Assembly: GCA_034769895.1 (NCBI GenBank)
Contig: CM068368.1
Location: 340,465,076 to 340,529,075, forward strand
Direction of reading: 5' to 3'
Length of the DNA: 64,000 nt
Origin: Magicicada septendecula
Lineage: Eukaryota; Arthropoda; Insecta; Hemiptera; Cicadidae
Shown: positions 10,225 to 21,766 of the stretch, one piece after another
Layout: the number at the start of each line of letters is the position of its first letter
How positions within the stretch are numbered: the stretch's first letter is position 1
The notes under the pieces: model-generated
Seen by the model: only the letters and a program-made list of their open reading frames with translations
Database searches by the model: none
Told to the model about the DNA's origin: nothing
Made by a program: the position numbers and the translations under genes

Positions 10225-10990
10225 AGTAGGGGGAAAATGACAGTTCTACTCCGGAAGTGACGTCACATGGCGGGCAATTCAAAAATTGTGGTGGTGGGGG
10301 TAAACATGCGGTAGTCGGCTTTCGGCCATGTTGTCGTCGGCCAGCCTAAAGTGAGGTTATGTGTGCGTTGATTGGTGTAGGCGTGGCCGCCGTTCGCTGT
10401 TCGCCGTTCGCCGTTCGCCGTCCGGCGGCGGCCTGGCGGCGGCCTGGTCGTGGCTTGACCGCCGCCAGGAGTGGTGGGGTCGTCGTCCATTTTGTCGGCG
10501 GCGGCGGCCATGTTGTCGGTAGGTGCGTGGCCATGTTGAAAAAGCGGCGAGGTTGTCGGGTAGTGTAAGAGTGTGGTGGTTAAGGTTCGGCCACGTTGTC
10601 GATTCGTGCATGTGTTATAGTGTATGGGTATGTATATGTAAGGGGTTTTTCCGGAAGTGCGGCCATGTTGGAAAAGCGTCGTCTACATTGCCAACTTGTG
10701 CTGGTTTATCGACGTTGTCAACTCGTGCGTGTTATAGTGTACGGGTTTGTATATGTACGCCGCCGTCCGGATATCGTCGATGTTGTGTCTAAGTGTTAAG
10801 TAAATATATATATTGTAAAAATAAAAAAGATGACTCGGTCCTTTAGTTGAAAATCAATGTCAAATGATCGTAAAAAAGTGTAGTATCATGTACATTTGTT
10901 GTTGTAAGAAACACACATGATATGCACTGCATAATTGAACGTCAATTCACTTATATAAAAAACACACACACACACACAAAATACTTATGG
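10225..10990 (+). repeat. outer left terminal inverted repeat
   Basis: This pairs in reverse with 43,838-44,603. It opens AGTAGGGGGAAAATGACAG. At 10,251-10,274 it carries, edge to edge, CCGGAAGT (ETS-like), TGACGTCA (perfect CRE palindrome) and ATGGCGGG (YY1-like). Several GGCCATGTTG motifs follow, with a GC-rich CGCCGTT run near 10,390-10,450. A block at about 10,818-10,893 does not match the right repeat. Open frames here are by-products of GC-rich repeats and not genes. Confidence 0.9.
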
Positions 10991-11690
10991 AAAATAATTA
11001 CTGTTTATGTAATATCTGAATAATAGGAGGTTGCAAATGATTTAATCGGCTCCCGCTGTGATCTTCACATGTGGAGTTATTTTTTACATCAAAATGCTGA
11101 CAGACCATCCGTTATCGCTGGTGGGTATGTAATATGAATAATAGGGACAAGTGGCAGTTGGCTTCCGCTGAGATTTATACACGTGCAGTTTTTTCCCCAA
11201 AGACATGCTGCAGCTGATGTAATCGTCTCCGGCTGTCTGGCCATCTGTTATTGCGAGTCGCTAATGGTAATAATTAATTGCCTCCGTCTGTCTAAGCATA
11301 TAATTAATTGCCGCCGTCTGTCTGAACATATGTTATCGTTGCGTATGAACGAAGTTAGGGACGTACATAAATTATTGTGTGAAATAGAAAGCAAGCCAAG
11401 CTAAGTGTGCGTCTTTGACTTTGTGTGTGTGGCAGCTGTTACTTTTTTTGTTGATGAGTGTGCATTAGTTGTTATGATGATGTAATCGACTCCGTCTGTC
11501 TGGCCATCTGTTTATGGCGGTGTGTGAACGTAGTCGTACATAAAGTTTTTTTTAAATAACAGAACACACAAGCTGTCTGACACCATCTGTTATCACAGCG
11601 TGTGGGAAACAGAACGCAAGCCAAGCTAAGTGCACGTACGTGACTTTGTGTGTGGGAGCTTTTTTTGTTGTTACCATCTCTTTCGTGTAC
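10991..11690. repeat. left-arm degenerate repeats (outer copy)
   Basis: No gene is seen. The stretch is made of imperfect repeats built around CCGTCTGTCTG, CATCTGTTAT and GCGTGTGAACG, followed by ACATAAA and (GT)n runs (for example near 11,215, 11,285, 11,315, 11,490). The same block recurs in the second left arm at about 22,740-23,390. It sits just upstream of the promoter at 11,700 and may be its control region. Confidence 0.6.
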
Positions 11691-11699
11691 ATCCTTGAG

Positions 11700-11780
11700 A
11701 TACTATATATAAGCTGTACGAACTGCTCTCAAAGGCAATCGTTCGTCGCGAGACTCAACTGGAACTCGTACAAGGTTAGT
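11700..11780 (+). promoter_or_regulatory. rightward promoter with splice donor (outer arm)
   Basis: TATATATAA near 11,704-11,712 lies about 60 bases before CAAG followed by GTTAGT (11,771-11,780), a good 5' splice site. The sequence between (GCTGTACGAACTGCTCTC and on to GAGACTCAACTGGAACTCG) is conserved in the second arm, where the TATA and the donor are also kept. It would transcribe rightward, antisense to the genes of the arm. No coding frame begins here, so it may drive a noncoding leader or a spliced transcript. Confidence 0.45.
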
Positions 11781-11954
11781 TTGATTTTTAAATATTCTTT
11801 AATTTCTAAAGTATATTATAATTATGCAATTATTGTTTAATAAAATTGATTTTTTAAGTTAGTTCTATGTAACACGTTCTAGCTTGTATATTGAGTTATG
11901 AATACTGTTAATGTTCAAAGGAATTTTGAAATTAAAAAACAATAAAAATGTTAA

Positions 11955-12421
11955 AGCAATACTGTTTAATTAAAAATAATTAAAATACATGTAATTAAAA
12001 TATATTACAATTTAAAATACATAATATGTAAACGCACACAGTAGTGAAAACTACAAATTGTAAACATGTGCAATATGGCAATTGTATACGAAATACATCT
12101 AAGTAAAACTAATTACAAGTGCACTATGACATGACAAATATGTACAAAAAAATTAAATAAACACACACAGTAGTGACAATTAAAAAAAAGCAATACTGTT
12201 TAATTACAAATAATTAAAATACATGTAATCAAAATATATTACAATTTAAAATACATAATATGTAAACGCACACAGTAGTGAAAATTACAAAATGTAAACA
12301 TGTGCAATATGACAATTGTATACGAAACACAACTAAGTAAAACTAATTACAAGTGCACTATGACATGACAAATATGTACAAAAAAATGTAATAAACACAC
12401 ACAGTAGTGACAATTAAAAAA
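11955..12421. repeat. two tandem 234-bp AT-rich units
   Basis: Units start AGCAATACTGTTTAATTA at 11,955 and 12,189 and carry AACGCACACAGTAGTGA and AAACACACACAGTAGTGACA. The second left arm has a similar pair (from about 23,675 and 23,873). No coding content. Confidence 0.8.
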
Positions 12422-12841
12422 ATACAATTGTATACAATTATATCAAACGAATTATGTGTAAGCACATTATATTATAACATTATGTAAATGCATACACAAT
12501 TGTGTAGAATTAAATCAAATTGAGATAAGTGTAAGCACATTATATTTTAAATATTATTGGTAAACGCGTGCAATGACAATTATGTACAAATATATTTGTT
12601 AATTCTGAAGATGTCTATCCGGGCTTACTCTAAAGTGTACACCACGTAAGCCTTGTTTTATTATCGAGACATAAGTACATTGACAATTGATTACAATTAA
12701 ATCAAATGAAATATGTGTAATCACATTATAATATATAAGTTAAAATATATTATTTATAATTAAATGAAATACAACTAAGTACATGTTAATATATATATAT
12801 ATATGTAATCGTACGCGACAAATGAAGATGTCCATTCGATC
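12422..12841. other. AT-rich noncoding stretch
   Basis: Continues the AT-rich, short-repeat composition to the end of the small conserved gene on the minus strand. A TTGTTAATTCTGAAGATG segment near 12,597 is echoed near 12,823 (AATGAAGATGTCCATTCG). No gene is seen. Confidence 0.5.
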
Positions 12842-13147
12842 CTACTGTACAATTTCTACTATGTAAGCTCTATCCTTTTGTCCGCGATAAATTAGTTGCA
12901 GCGAACACGGTACTAAATTTTTTAATTCCTCATCTTCGAAAACGCCTGCGTATCTCTTTGGTAGATATACACGATATTTTAGTTTAGGGTCTCTGTAATC
13001 TTGGAGAGTGACGAGTACAGCTTTCCCGTACTTTGCGTCTATATTCTGCATTTCTTCTATTGGATATTTTACACCGATTATCAATTTATTTATTTTTTTA
13101 TACTCAATTGCGCTAATAGTTGCAAACTTTTCAGTGAATGATGCCAT
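12842..13147 (-). CDS. small conserved Polinton protein (outer copy, whole)
   Basis: A 101-residue protein starting MASFTEKFATISAIEYKK. It has an alternating hydrophobic pattern with YGKAVLVTLQD, YRVYLPKRY and LQLIYRG segments, which reads like a compact beta-rich (perhaps OB-fold) domain. Similar small proteins with a YLPKRY-type motif occur near Polinton and insect-virus genes, and a single-strand DNA-binding role is conceivable but not shown. A TATAAATTC box lies just upstream on the minus strand. It is the farthest left gene of the arm. The matching gene in the second arm (24,346-24,645) is broken. Confidence 0.5.
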   Translation of the reverse strand: MASFTEKFATISAIEYKKINKLIIGVKYPIEEMQNIDAKYGKAVLVTLQDYRDPKLKYRVYLPKRYAGVFEDEELKNLVPCSLQLIYRGQKDRAYIVEIVQ

Positions 13148-13648
13148 TTTAAAATAAAGAATTTATAATTTCTCGCGCGTCTCTCAACGAATGAACGAAT
13201 AACGTTCGTGCACAGCTGAATAAATAGGGAGGTAGTTGCGGAGGTGGAAACCGGAGAGGGGGAACCACTCAACGCACAGTAAGCGTTTATTTTTAACCGT
13301 GTGAACAGGATACGAGCTGATTTCTCACGGATCGATGGGTAGGTGGGGAAGAGGGGAGTCGGTTATTTTTTATACGTCTAGACAGCACTCGTGCTTGTTC
13401 GAACATGTCGACGACGCTAATTTATTTTTTAGACAGGTGATGTATTTAACCGTGTGAACAGGATACGACTTGGTTTCTCACGGTTCGATGAGTAGGTGGG
13501 GAAGAGGGGTGTCGGTTATTTTTTTATACGACTAGACAGCGCTCGTGCTTGTTTGAACACGCTAATTTATATTTAGACAGATGTTGTAATCGATAGAAAG
13601 GCGACGACTGTTATTTTTTACGTAAGCGCTAAACAATAATGTTTTCAA
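13148..13648. repeat. control region with two 151-bp direct repeats
   Basis: Two direct repeats begin TTAACCGTGTGAACAGG at about 13,293 and 13,444, each containing GGTTATTTTT and the TAGACAGC..CTCGTGCTTG segment. The stretch lies upstream of the small gene (minus strand) and just beyond the end of the exonuclease-like gene. The second arm repeats it at 24,646-25,137. It probably holds the promoter of the small gene. Confidence 0.65.
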
Positions 13649-14170
13649 TTAGTAATGTATCAGAAACATATTGACTATTCTAAAATCTGATACAACCCAC
13701 TCGCGTAAAGCGTGTACTCTAGTATTTGTACATATTTCCGGAAATAAGCGGTGCGCGAGACAGGCTGTTCCGTGTATTGATTGTAATTGATCGAGTTTGG
13801 GACAACCGAAATCTTCTAAATTTATAATATTAAAATGCACGATACGCTTATGTAGAAATCTTTTTTTTTGCAATCCTTTTACGAACACGAAGTTAAAAGG
13901 AAACGTATACTTTTCTAATATCGGTACAAGATGTTCGTACGATGTGTCCCCGTCCGTCCACGTTAGTCCATGATAATGGTCTGTTAACCATCTGTTTGTC
14001 CTCACATGTTTGTGATTCGAAACAATCGTGTCTACTGGATGTGTAAATATCCAATGCCTGCTGGCAAATGCGGTGACGTCCATAACGGCTAGTTCCTTAA
14101 CGAGTTAGCTTCCATCGTTGTCGATGAAACAGTGAACGTCAAGTATGACTGCTAGTTTATCCTCGCACAT
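13649..14170 (-). pseudogene. exonuclease-like Polinton protein (outer copy)
   Basis: Homologue of the gene at 25,138-25,658. The pattern AVILD..CF near the start, RTNRWLTDHYHGLTWTDGD in the middle, then FVKGLQKKRFL and a Cys/His-bearing tail (ACLAHRLFPEICTN) fits a family of small 'uncharacterized' insect proteins that look like DEDD-type 3'-5' exonucleases. That assignment is from memory and moderate. This copy is broken (about one break). Its start overlaps the end of the unknown gene at 14,152-14,433, the compact packing expected of a viral gene cluster. Confidence 0.45.
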
Positions 14171-14433
14171 CCTTTTTTCGTTATAAACAACATGTTTGGT
14201 TTTACTAGGAACGTTGCAGATCCGTCCGTCTTACGGAACAGACACGTTGTATATTGTGAAACGCTCGTAAAGAATTTGTTCGGAACGTTTATTTTGTACC
14301 TTATATTTTCGTCACGGATCAGTGCAACAAATTTACATGTCAGAACGTTGTATACAAAAATTTCTATAGGGTACAGTACTGTATGCTTTAAGTCACTGCA
14401 GCATATGTACTCGTACGGAGATAGCAGCTCCAT
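14152..14433 (-). CDS. unknown 93-residue Polinton protein (outer copy)
   Basis: An open frame starting MELLSPYEYICCSDLKHTV and ending KKGCARIN. It is closely similar to the protein at 25,640-25,921, and retention of an open frame in both arms supports it as real. The middle (CKFVALIRDE, YKINVPNKF) is spaced somewhat like the YGKAVLVTLQD / YRVYLPKRY part of the small gene at 12,842, so the two may be distant relatives; this is a guess by eye. No membrane segment or signal peptide is evident. Function unknown. Confidence 0.5.
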   Translation of the reverse strand: MELLSPYEYICCSDLKHTVLYPIEIFVYNVLTCKFVALIRDENIRYKINVPNKFFTSVSQYTTCLFRKTDGSATFLVKPNMLFITKKGCARIN

Positions 14434-14574
14434 GCGTCCGTTTTCAACGCGTGCTGTTCAAACACTGAGGTATGCGATATTAGCGGAGGTTGGATTAAAA
14501 CACTTTTGTCACAGCAGCATATATATTTTCAAACCTCGTGTTCACTAGACGATAAAGTATAGCGAGAAAACGAA

Positions 14575-15363
14575 CTAGAAATACGCTCTCATGTAAGCGG
14601 TGTATGCGGTTCTACATAAGGGACAATTATGTAGGGTTGTGGCGCAATTCACACATGTAATAAAATGTCGACAGGGAATAAGTACAACTTCCACGTTTTG
14701 TGTGTAACAGACTTTGCACATCGTATCACTATTCGAGCTTCCTTCTACGTTTTTTATATTCTCCTTGATCGTGTCGGTGCGTTGTTCGTTCTTTGCTGTC
14801 ACTGTTGCTGTTGGTGCTTGCGCTTCGGTAACGATACCCAGTGCCTTGATGATAAAATTTTTATCTTTCATTAACATTACGTAAGAGCACGCAGGGAAAT
14901 GACGTGCGTGTTCCATCCAAGCATATTCTCCACGTTCCCATTTGTTTAGTCCGCCTCCACAGCAAAATCAAATCACTCTATCGTTGCATCCGGTGTAAAA
15001 GAAACCCGCTTCTGATAATTCTTTAGGCGTTATCGTTAACGATACAGGCCATTCTTTAAAACTCTTTAAACGGTTTTCCAAGTTTCTGTAACGTGGGTAC
15101 GGAGATGTGATTTTTTGAATTAAGATGACCTGCACTTCTTTATCGTCTGGTGATAAGGACTTGATTGACGTCGTCGTCGTCGTCGTCGTCGCCGCTTCAC
15201 CGCATAGTTCGAAATAGCGGTTGTTGTTGGGATTGATATCGTCATCATCGATATCGTGTGAAAGCATCTTGTGCGTCCACTCACGACTCGTGCTGATGAA
15301 ACACTGAGCGAAGAATAGGGAGGAGAGAATAATCGTTTCCCCCTCCACAAAAATAAAATACAC
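14575..15363 (-). pseudogene. iap: inhibitor-of-apoptosis protein, outer copy (broken)
   Basis: Near-copy of the whole IAP gene at 26,050-26,826, with a BIR domain followed by a C-terminal RING (CKVCYTQNVEVV, PCRHFITCVNC, CPLCRTAY). It differs by a longer GTC repeat and some substitutions and is broken (about one break). The presence of the gene in both left arms shows it was part of the ancestral Polinton and not a late capture. Confidence 0.8.
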
Positions 15364-15495
15364 GAAAATTGAATAAATTTTTTAAATAAAATATCACATT
15401 ACATTCTATTTACAACAAAATAAAAATACATGAAAATTGATTACATTTTTTAATTTAAAAAAAAATTACATACATATAATGCACACATTACATTC
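15364..15495. other. end of homology between the two left arms
   Basis: AT-rich sequence matching 26,827-26,942 in the second arm. The match stops after GCACACATTACATTC (15,481-15,495). In the second arm the capsid gene follows shortly; here unrelated AT-rich DNA starts. This marks the left edge of the foreign DNA. Confidence 0.7.
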
Positions 15496-17771
15496 CAGTG
15501 GTTCGTCTGCTTCTTATTCAATCATGGTTTTGAATTTTGTTCACTGTTTTTACATATTTTAATTAAAAATTTGGTCTTCCAAAATTCGGCTTCTTTTCTG
15601 TTAGAGTGACGCTTTACGAGTAACGATATTCAACGGTAATTTCTGCCACCAACGTTCGTTTCTATGGTTACCGATTAATTTTGATTGGCTAATTTGGCTA
15701 TAAACCCATTGTTATCAAAATCTGAATTCTTTTCAAAATCCTTGTATATCTTCTGATTGCTGTTATTCCTCTATCTTCCCTCCTAAGTACTAAATATTGT
15801 CACTATAGTATGTATTTCCTTTCATAGATTAATTTGATATCCCACAAGTTTGGGTTATTTTAGGTTTTATGTTTTTACAATTATTTTAAAACTTGTTAAT
15901 TACATTTCTTTTTGAATTCCAATACTTATTATAATATTTTGTCTTAAAAATGATTTACAATTTATCCTTGGTGAGTCATTCGCCTCGGATTTGCTAATAT
16001 CTTTGTTAATTTGTTACAATTTGTAGTTGTTTGTTTTTGACAGGCATTTTCATAGGTCTAAGTAGCCATTATGGTATTTGACTTATTTCATTCAAGTTAC
16101 ATTTCATTTTAGCCTAATGGGCTTTATTTTGTTATTATGATTGGTTGTGTTATTTATTGTTGTGTTTTGGGTCTGTTTATGTGTTATTATTATGTCACTA
16201 TTATTTTATATATTATGAATTACCAATTGTTCACTATCTGGTTTCCTAGTTTTCTAAGTCATACATTTCTTAACTTTTCTACATATTTAATTTGCCAATA
16301 ATAACAATGTGGCTACTATTTACTATTTTTTTATCACATTAAATACAACATCTAGGCCTATGGTCTGTATAATTCTTCCAGCCATATCCTATTCATACAC
16401 TTGCTTAAATAATTATTTAACTATTATTTGCTAATATTTGTTTACAATTCATCTTATTTTATATCATTTTTTGGGTGATAAACAACATCATTTTTCATGA
16501 ACTTACTTTAATAATGATCCCTTATAACTTGGGTGTTTATTTGATTTGTTTTAACTACTTCATTTTAAAACAATCTTTACTTTCCCTCCATGTTAACACT
16601 ATCTGTTTTCTCCTTTAGGGTATTCCCCCTTTTAATTATAACTGCATTCAATTAAATTTAACAATAATATTCTTTCTGAACTAAATACTGTCTTCATCAC
16701 TTTTCAGGGTTCATTATACCTTAATTAACTGTTTATACTTACTACTATTCTTAATTACTACTATTCTTCACTTTTAATCATTTAGTGTTTCCTTTGGATT
16801 TATTAAGTGTTTATGCTTTTATCTTTCACTATTTTTCACTATATTAACATTCTTTATTTTACACAATTCTCATTTAATCATCACCTTCACTTTTAAATTA
16901 TTTATAGTTTATTATAATTTATTTAGTGTTTTTCCTTTATCACTATACTTTGGGGTTTTTACACTTTCATTTTGCACATCACAAATGTTTTTGTTTTTTA
17001 AGTGTTTCTAAATGGGTAATCCCTCTAATTACTATCTCACTACCGTACTATCTCTTTCATTACAAATATCATTAATAATATTAACAATTTTACGTCTCTA
17101 TATTTTATCATTACATCTAACTCTAATTTGTGGGTTAGTTTGCTTTTTTATATTTAACATTGTTTGATTGGGTTTCTTTCAATTGTCATTTACTTTTTTA
17201 TCCATTAATTGATAATGATATTTACTTTTTTACATAGGTTAATTATTGGTCTTTTTACCAATATTACATTTGAGTGTATTATTTCTCCTGCTCATATTCT
17301 TTATTACTTGTTTGTGTCTTATCATTTGTTTTCATTTTTATTTATTTCCCTTTATCTTGGGTTTGTTTCTTTTTCATTTCCCTCCTTCTTCATTTCCATT
17401 GTATTTGGTTAATACTTTGGTTTTCCACCTTCTCCTTTGGGTTTATTTTAATATGTTGCATTGAGTCATTTAATTCCTTTAATTTGTTTCATTTTTGTTT
17501 GGTTTTGGTTTTTTTCCTTTCTTCATTTGGTTTTGTTAATCACTTTCTTCTTCATTTGGTTTCGTTCTCGTTTGTTTTTTGGGTTCCCTTCTTCTTTTGT
17601 TTCCTTTTGTTGGGTCAATCACTTGGGTTAGGTCATGTCGTCGTTTGTCGTGTCATTGTCTTTTTATTTTCTTTATATTAAACATTTTATTTTATATGAA
17701 GTATTATTTTATATTCAGAATCATCTTTTTCATCCCTAGTATTGGGGTGGCTTATTTGTGTTGTAACAATA

Positions 17772-17819
<48 letters not shown>

Positions 17820-19026
17820 CAACGTTACAAGATTATAAAATGAATACACTTCAGTCCATGTACCCAACGCAGCTGTACAGTGTTCATCAACGGTTAGGTC
17901 GTAGGATTTTTGTGGGTTCGTTGCGTTAAGTGTATGTGGTTTTACAACAATCTTATTTTTAAATAGAGGAGTGAGACGTTGATGACATGAAATAATTAAT
18001 TAAAACAATATAATTGTTCATTTGTCACCTGCGTATTGGTTGAGTTACCGTTGCGAAGCTGTTATTCCGCCCGCGCGCGCGTGTGTGTGTTTTGAATGTT
18101 GACAATGACGATGATTCCTCTGTGGATCGTTAGCTGTCAGTGTTCTATACCCTGATGTTGATGTTGATCCTGCGCTCCTCTATCAATCGTGGTGTGTTGA
18201 AAATGATGGTGATGATGATGAATTTAAGTCGCTAATCAAACTAACATAGTATCCCCATGATAAAGTTCATAGCATCTGTCTCTCGTCCAAAATTGCCGGA
18301 GGTATTTATAATAAACAGCGATTCTGACCTGTCAGATGCTGTTTCTGACCTCTTCAATTTGGTCAGTTCATGTATAGCGTCCTTTTTAACTGGTCACTTT
18401 TTGTCTGTTTTCGCGATAACGGTAAACTTGATCTTTAGGTAAGTGGTTGCATTAATTTTTCACATGTGATTTACATATAACACAATCGTTAATTACTTGT
18501 TAATTGCGGTAGTAATTAACTTTAATTTGTATGACATCTTTAATATTCCACTTATCTGCAATAATTTTGCATCACCATATGCGTTTAAATGTACTTATTC
18601 TAATGGCGTTTTTAGAATTGTGGTAAGTCTTTTGTAACAGGTAAAAAACATATTTATTTGTTTTCATTAATCATGCCAATACCTGATTTACTAAGACAAA
18701 CCAAAAATGTATATGTACACAAATACACCTCTCCTATCGTAGTATAATGCAGGTCTGTGCCGGCTCACACACAGACATACATACATACGACTTACGTACA
18801 TTGTAAACACTCCAACAACTCAGTCGGGTCAGGTGTTCACATTCGGCAGGCTTCAGCATGTTAATCGGCCTGTACTTACACGCTCTAATTTTTAAAACTA
18901 TTTATCACACACACACACTCTCTCTCTCTCTCTCTCTCCTAATTACTTACAAAACACTACCCTTGTTAAATATGCAAATATGTGTATGTCGTAATATATA
19001 TATATATACTGTATATATATATATAT
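15496..19026. other. 3.5-kb AT-rich foreign insert, no gene
   Basis: No gene is supported. From 15,500 to 17,700 the plus strand is strongly T-rich (many TTTCATTT and GGGTTT runs), which produces hydrophobic open frames on the plus strand that I do not believe. A (TA)n tract lies at 17,770-17,816, a (CG/GT)n tract near 18,068-18,090, (CA)n then (CT)n at 18,907-18,938 and (TA)n at 18,994-19,026. It interrupts Polinton sequence and is itself followed by a gypsy LTR, so it is probably another decayed insertion or host DNA brought in with one. Confidence 0.5.
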
Positions 19027-21766
19027 TATGACGTGTCGGCTACGTCATAATCCAGGGAACCTGTGATAATTGACGCTAGCCAATTATACAGGCTGCCTAC
19101 GTTGTAACAAACTGAAATTCAAAACACAAGACTAACAAAATTACAATTATTCTAATTATAGGAACAAGGAGAGGGGTTTAACTGATTTATGCACTCACTT
19201 TAGCATGTAACAAAGATGACATCCCATTTATTCACATAGTATACGTAACACATTACAAATAAAGATATTATTTACTCTGAGATTGTAAGGGGGTTTTCTA
19301 TCTAAAATAAAATGATCATTTAGATAATGAGTTTACATCGGATCCAAGTCTTTCTTTTTCTCGTTAAGAATTTTCAAATTTACCATACTTGATTATATGA
19401 TTACATTATTCCTTAAGTACCATTTGAAGAATGGTTTTATTTAGTTGAGCAACTTATGAAGTTACATAACGAAAGTTAAGTTACAACGTATGATTACAGG
19501 AATTGGTGGTTACACCAGTTTAAATCTTAGAGCTTATTGATTTTCTTTTGAAAGTCTTTTTCATCTATAATTACTTATATTTTAAAATATGTATAACTCA
19601 CGGAAGACGAGCTCCCGCGTCACCTCTTATATTATGGTTAACTGTCCGTGTCTTGATGAGTGATTCTTCCGTACTCTTGTAGTCGAGGATTGTCCTAGGG
19701 GTAGTCTGTCCACTAACGATGAAATGGATGTGATGGTGCCAGCTAACGTGAAGTCGTCAGGATTCTCGGCGATAGAGTAAAGGCAGTATAGTTCAAAGTC
19801 GTCACTTTTCACTGTTATTCACATCACCTGTTTAATTGCACCGTCGTGTTGGAGTTTACGTATTGTTTGTACATTATGTTGAAATTTCTTTTAACTTGAA
19901 CAATATTTGACTGGATATTTAAATTACAGGAGATGTCACCTCTTATATACTTTTCCTTTTTTTTACATGTTTGTTTCACAAAAATTTACTCACTACATTT
20001 TCGTTACTTATGTCTAGCTGTCCACACTTTTAGTGGAAGTTAACACTTAAATTAAAATACACACAAAATAACATTTTGTGAAGAGCCCCAGCGTGGAGCT
20101 GTTTACAGTTAGAAAGCCGCATCGTTAATTCCTAGTTGTTACAACAGGAAGGTTGCAACGACGCGGAGCGAATACTCCGCCATAATATAGTTCCATCTTT
20201 TATTTAATAATACAGTCTTACAGTTAGACAAAACAAACAATCGAGATTTTCCTCGTATACTGAAATTATTACACCTATTACTAGTGACTTTAAATTATTA
20301 ATTCTTTATATTATGGTTTACACGTATTTCTTATTTAATGCCGGCTCGGTATACAAGTTGAATCCGGAATTCACAGGTCACAGCATGATAAGTTTAATAA
20401 AGGGTTAACAGTTTTATTCTTTAATTTTTGCTTCCACAATTTTAATTAATTAATACTAGTTAAATTTTCTTATTTAAGTCTCATCACTACCATGAGTTAG
20501 TCCAGGGGTAATTGGTTTAATAGTGCGATTTAATGTTTTTTAACTAACTTGCCATTCTTCGATTTCTATTATTAAATTTTTTATTTTTTTTTTTTTACAA
20601 TTTAAATCGTCACATACTCCGCCGCTTAAAATTGACATGGGGGAAAACATTTATTAAGTGGATTCGAAAGTTAGGTACTGGGGTACACTTGTCGTTACTG
20701 TGTGGAGTTTCTCTCCTTCTTCTCCCTTTGTCTTTCATTTATTTATTTGCATGAGTTATACACAACTTATTTCTTTGAGTATTAAACAATATATACATAT
20801 ACTTACAAATTACTTCTTAAATTACGTAAAGTTCATACTTAATTACTACACTTTAAAACACACAAACGTCTACTTATTTCTATTACTTAAATCTACTACC
20901 GGTTTTTTTCTTTGGGTTTTGGTTACTCTCTACAGAGAGAAACTATCTAGATAACTTCTTACTTAGTGGTCAGGTAGTGGTTAACTGACTACTTATTTCT
21001 CTCATCTTTCGCTGAACAGGATCTAAGGTTGATCAGGCCTCATTCCTAATTCTATGATTACCACTTCACATGGTTACTCAGGTACAAGATAACTTGTCTA
21101 CCTAGTATTACCTTTTTCTAGTTTTATTATGTTTTTTTCTATACAATTTTATCTGCGAAATATGTGTTTTCCGTACATATTCTTGCGTCGCAGGTTCGTA
21201 CAGGGCTACTGTAACTGGGGTTAAGTACTTCTGGATTCGGTAAGGACCACACCATCGGTATGATAGTTTAGAGGTGGTCTTATCAATAGCACTACTAGTC
21301 GGGTGTGTCTTGTACATTACTAAGTCACCGACTTGGTACCTAACTAAATTAGTATCATTACTTCTCCCGTGATATCTTCGCGATTTTTCTAAGTTCGCTC
21401 TTAAATTTGCGCGGGTTTCATTCCAGATTCGTTTAATCTGCTTATCCTTAATTTGCTGAGGTAGTAAGTCATGTATTTTCCATTTTGTGGACAAGGGGTG
21501 GTTTGGCTTGTATTTGTATAGTAACTCAAACGGGGTAGACTTATGTCCTTCATGATAAGCGGAATTGAAGGCGTACTGTATCCAGGATAGATTCTGGTCC
21601 CAAGACGTATGGTCGTTCGCATGGTAGGCAATTAAAGCAGATTTGAGGTTTCGCAGATACATTTCAGCAATATTCCCTTACGGACGATACTCCGTAGTGG
21701 TAATATGGTCTATACATAACTTGAAACACGTATTCTTAAATTCTTTAGCTTTAAACTGGGGTCCGT
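19027..21766 (-). mobile_element. 3' part of a Ty3/gypsy element, cut by Polinton
   Basis: On the minus strand, from 21,766 downward: the C-terminal two thirds of an integrase (GPQFKAKEF, then MYLRNLKSALIAYH, WIQYAFNSAYHEG, TPFELLYKYKPNHPL, and a C-terminal segment ending RKKHNKTRKR at 21,108), a noncoding stretch with a purine-rich tract, and a 1.59-kb LTR (20,614 down to 19,027) that starts TGTGACG. The LTR is related to the solo LTR at 981-2535. The element stops abruptly at 21,766, where the second Polinton end begins inside the conserved DNGPQF coding motif, so the Polinton inserted into it. The rest of the gypsy element is not in the window. Confidence 0.75.

Noticed and set aside
10263-10799. 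Open frames in the GC-rich inverted repeats (also near 21,788-22,441 and 44,033-44,565)
   Set aside because: They run in several frames on both strands, have biased low-complexity composition and no conserved protein signal; they are by-products of CCGCC-type repeats.
17209-17929. Hydrophobic plus-strand frames resembling membrane proteins
   Set aside because: The sequence is uniformly T-rich, which yields Phe/Leu/Ser-rich frames in all phases; there is no family pattern.
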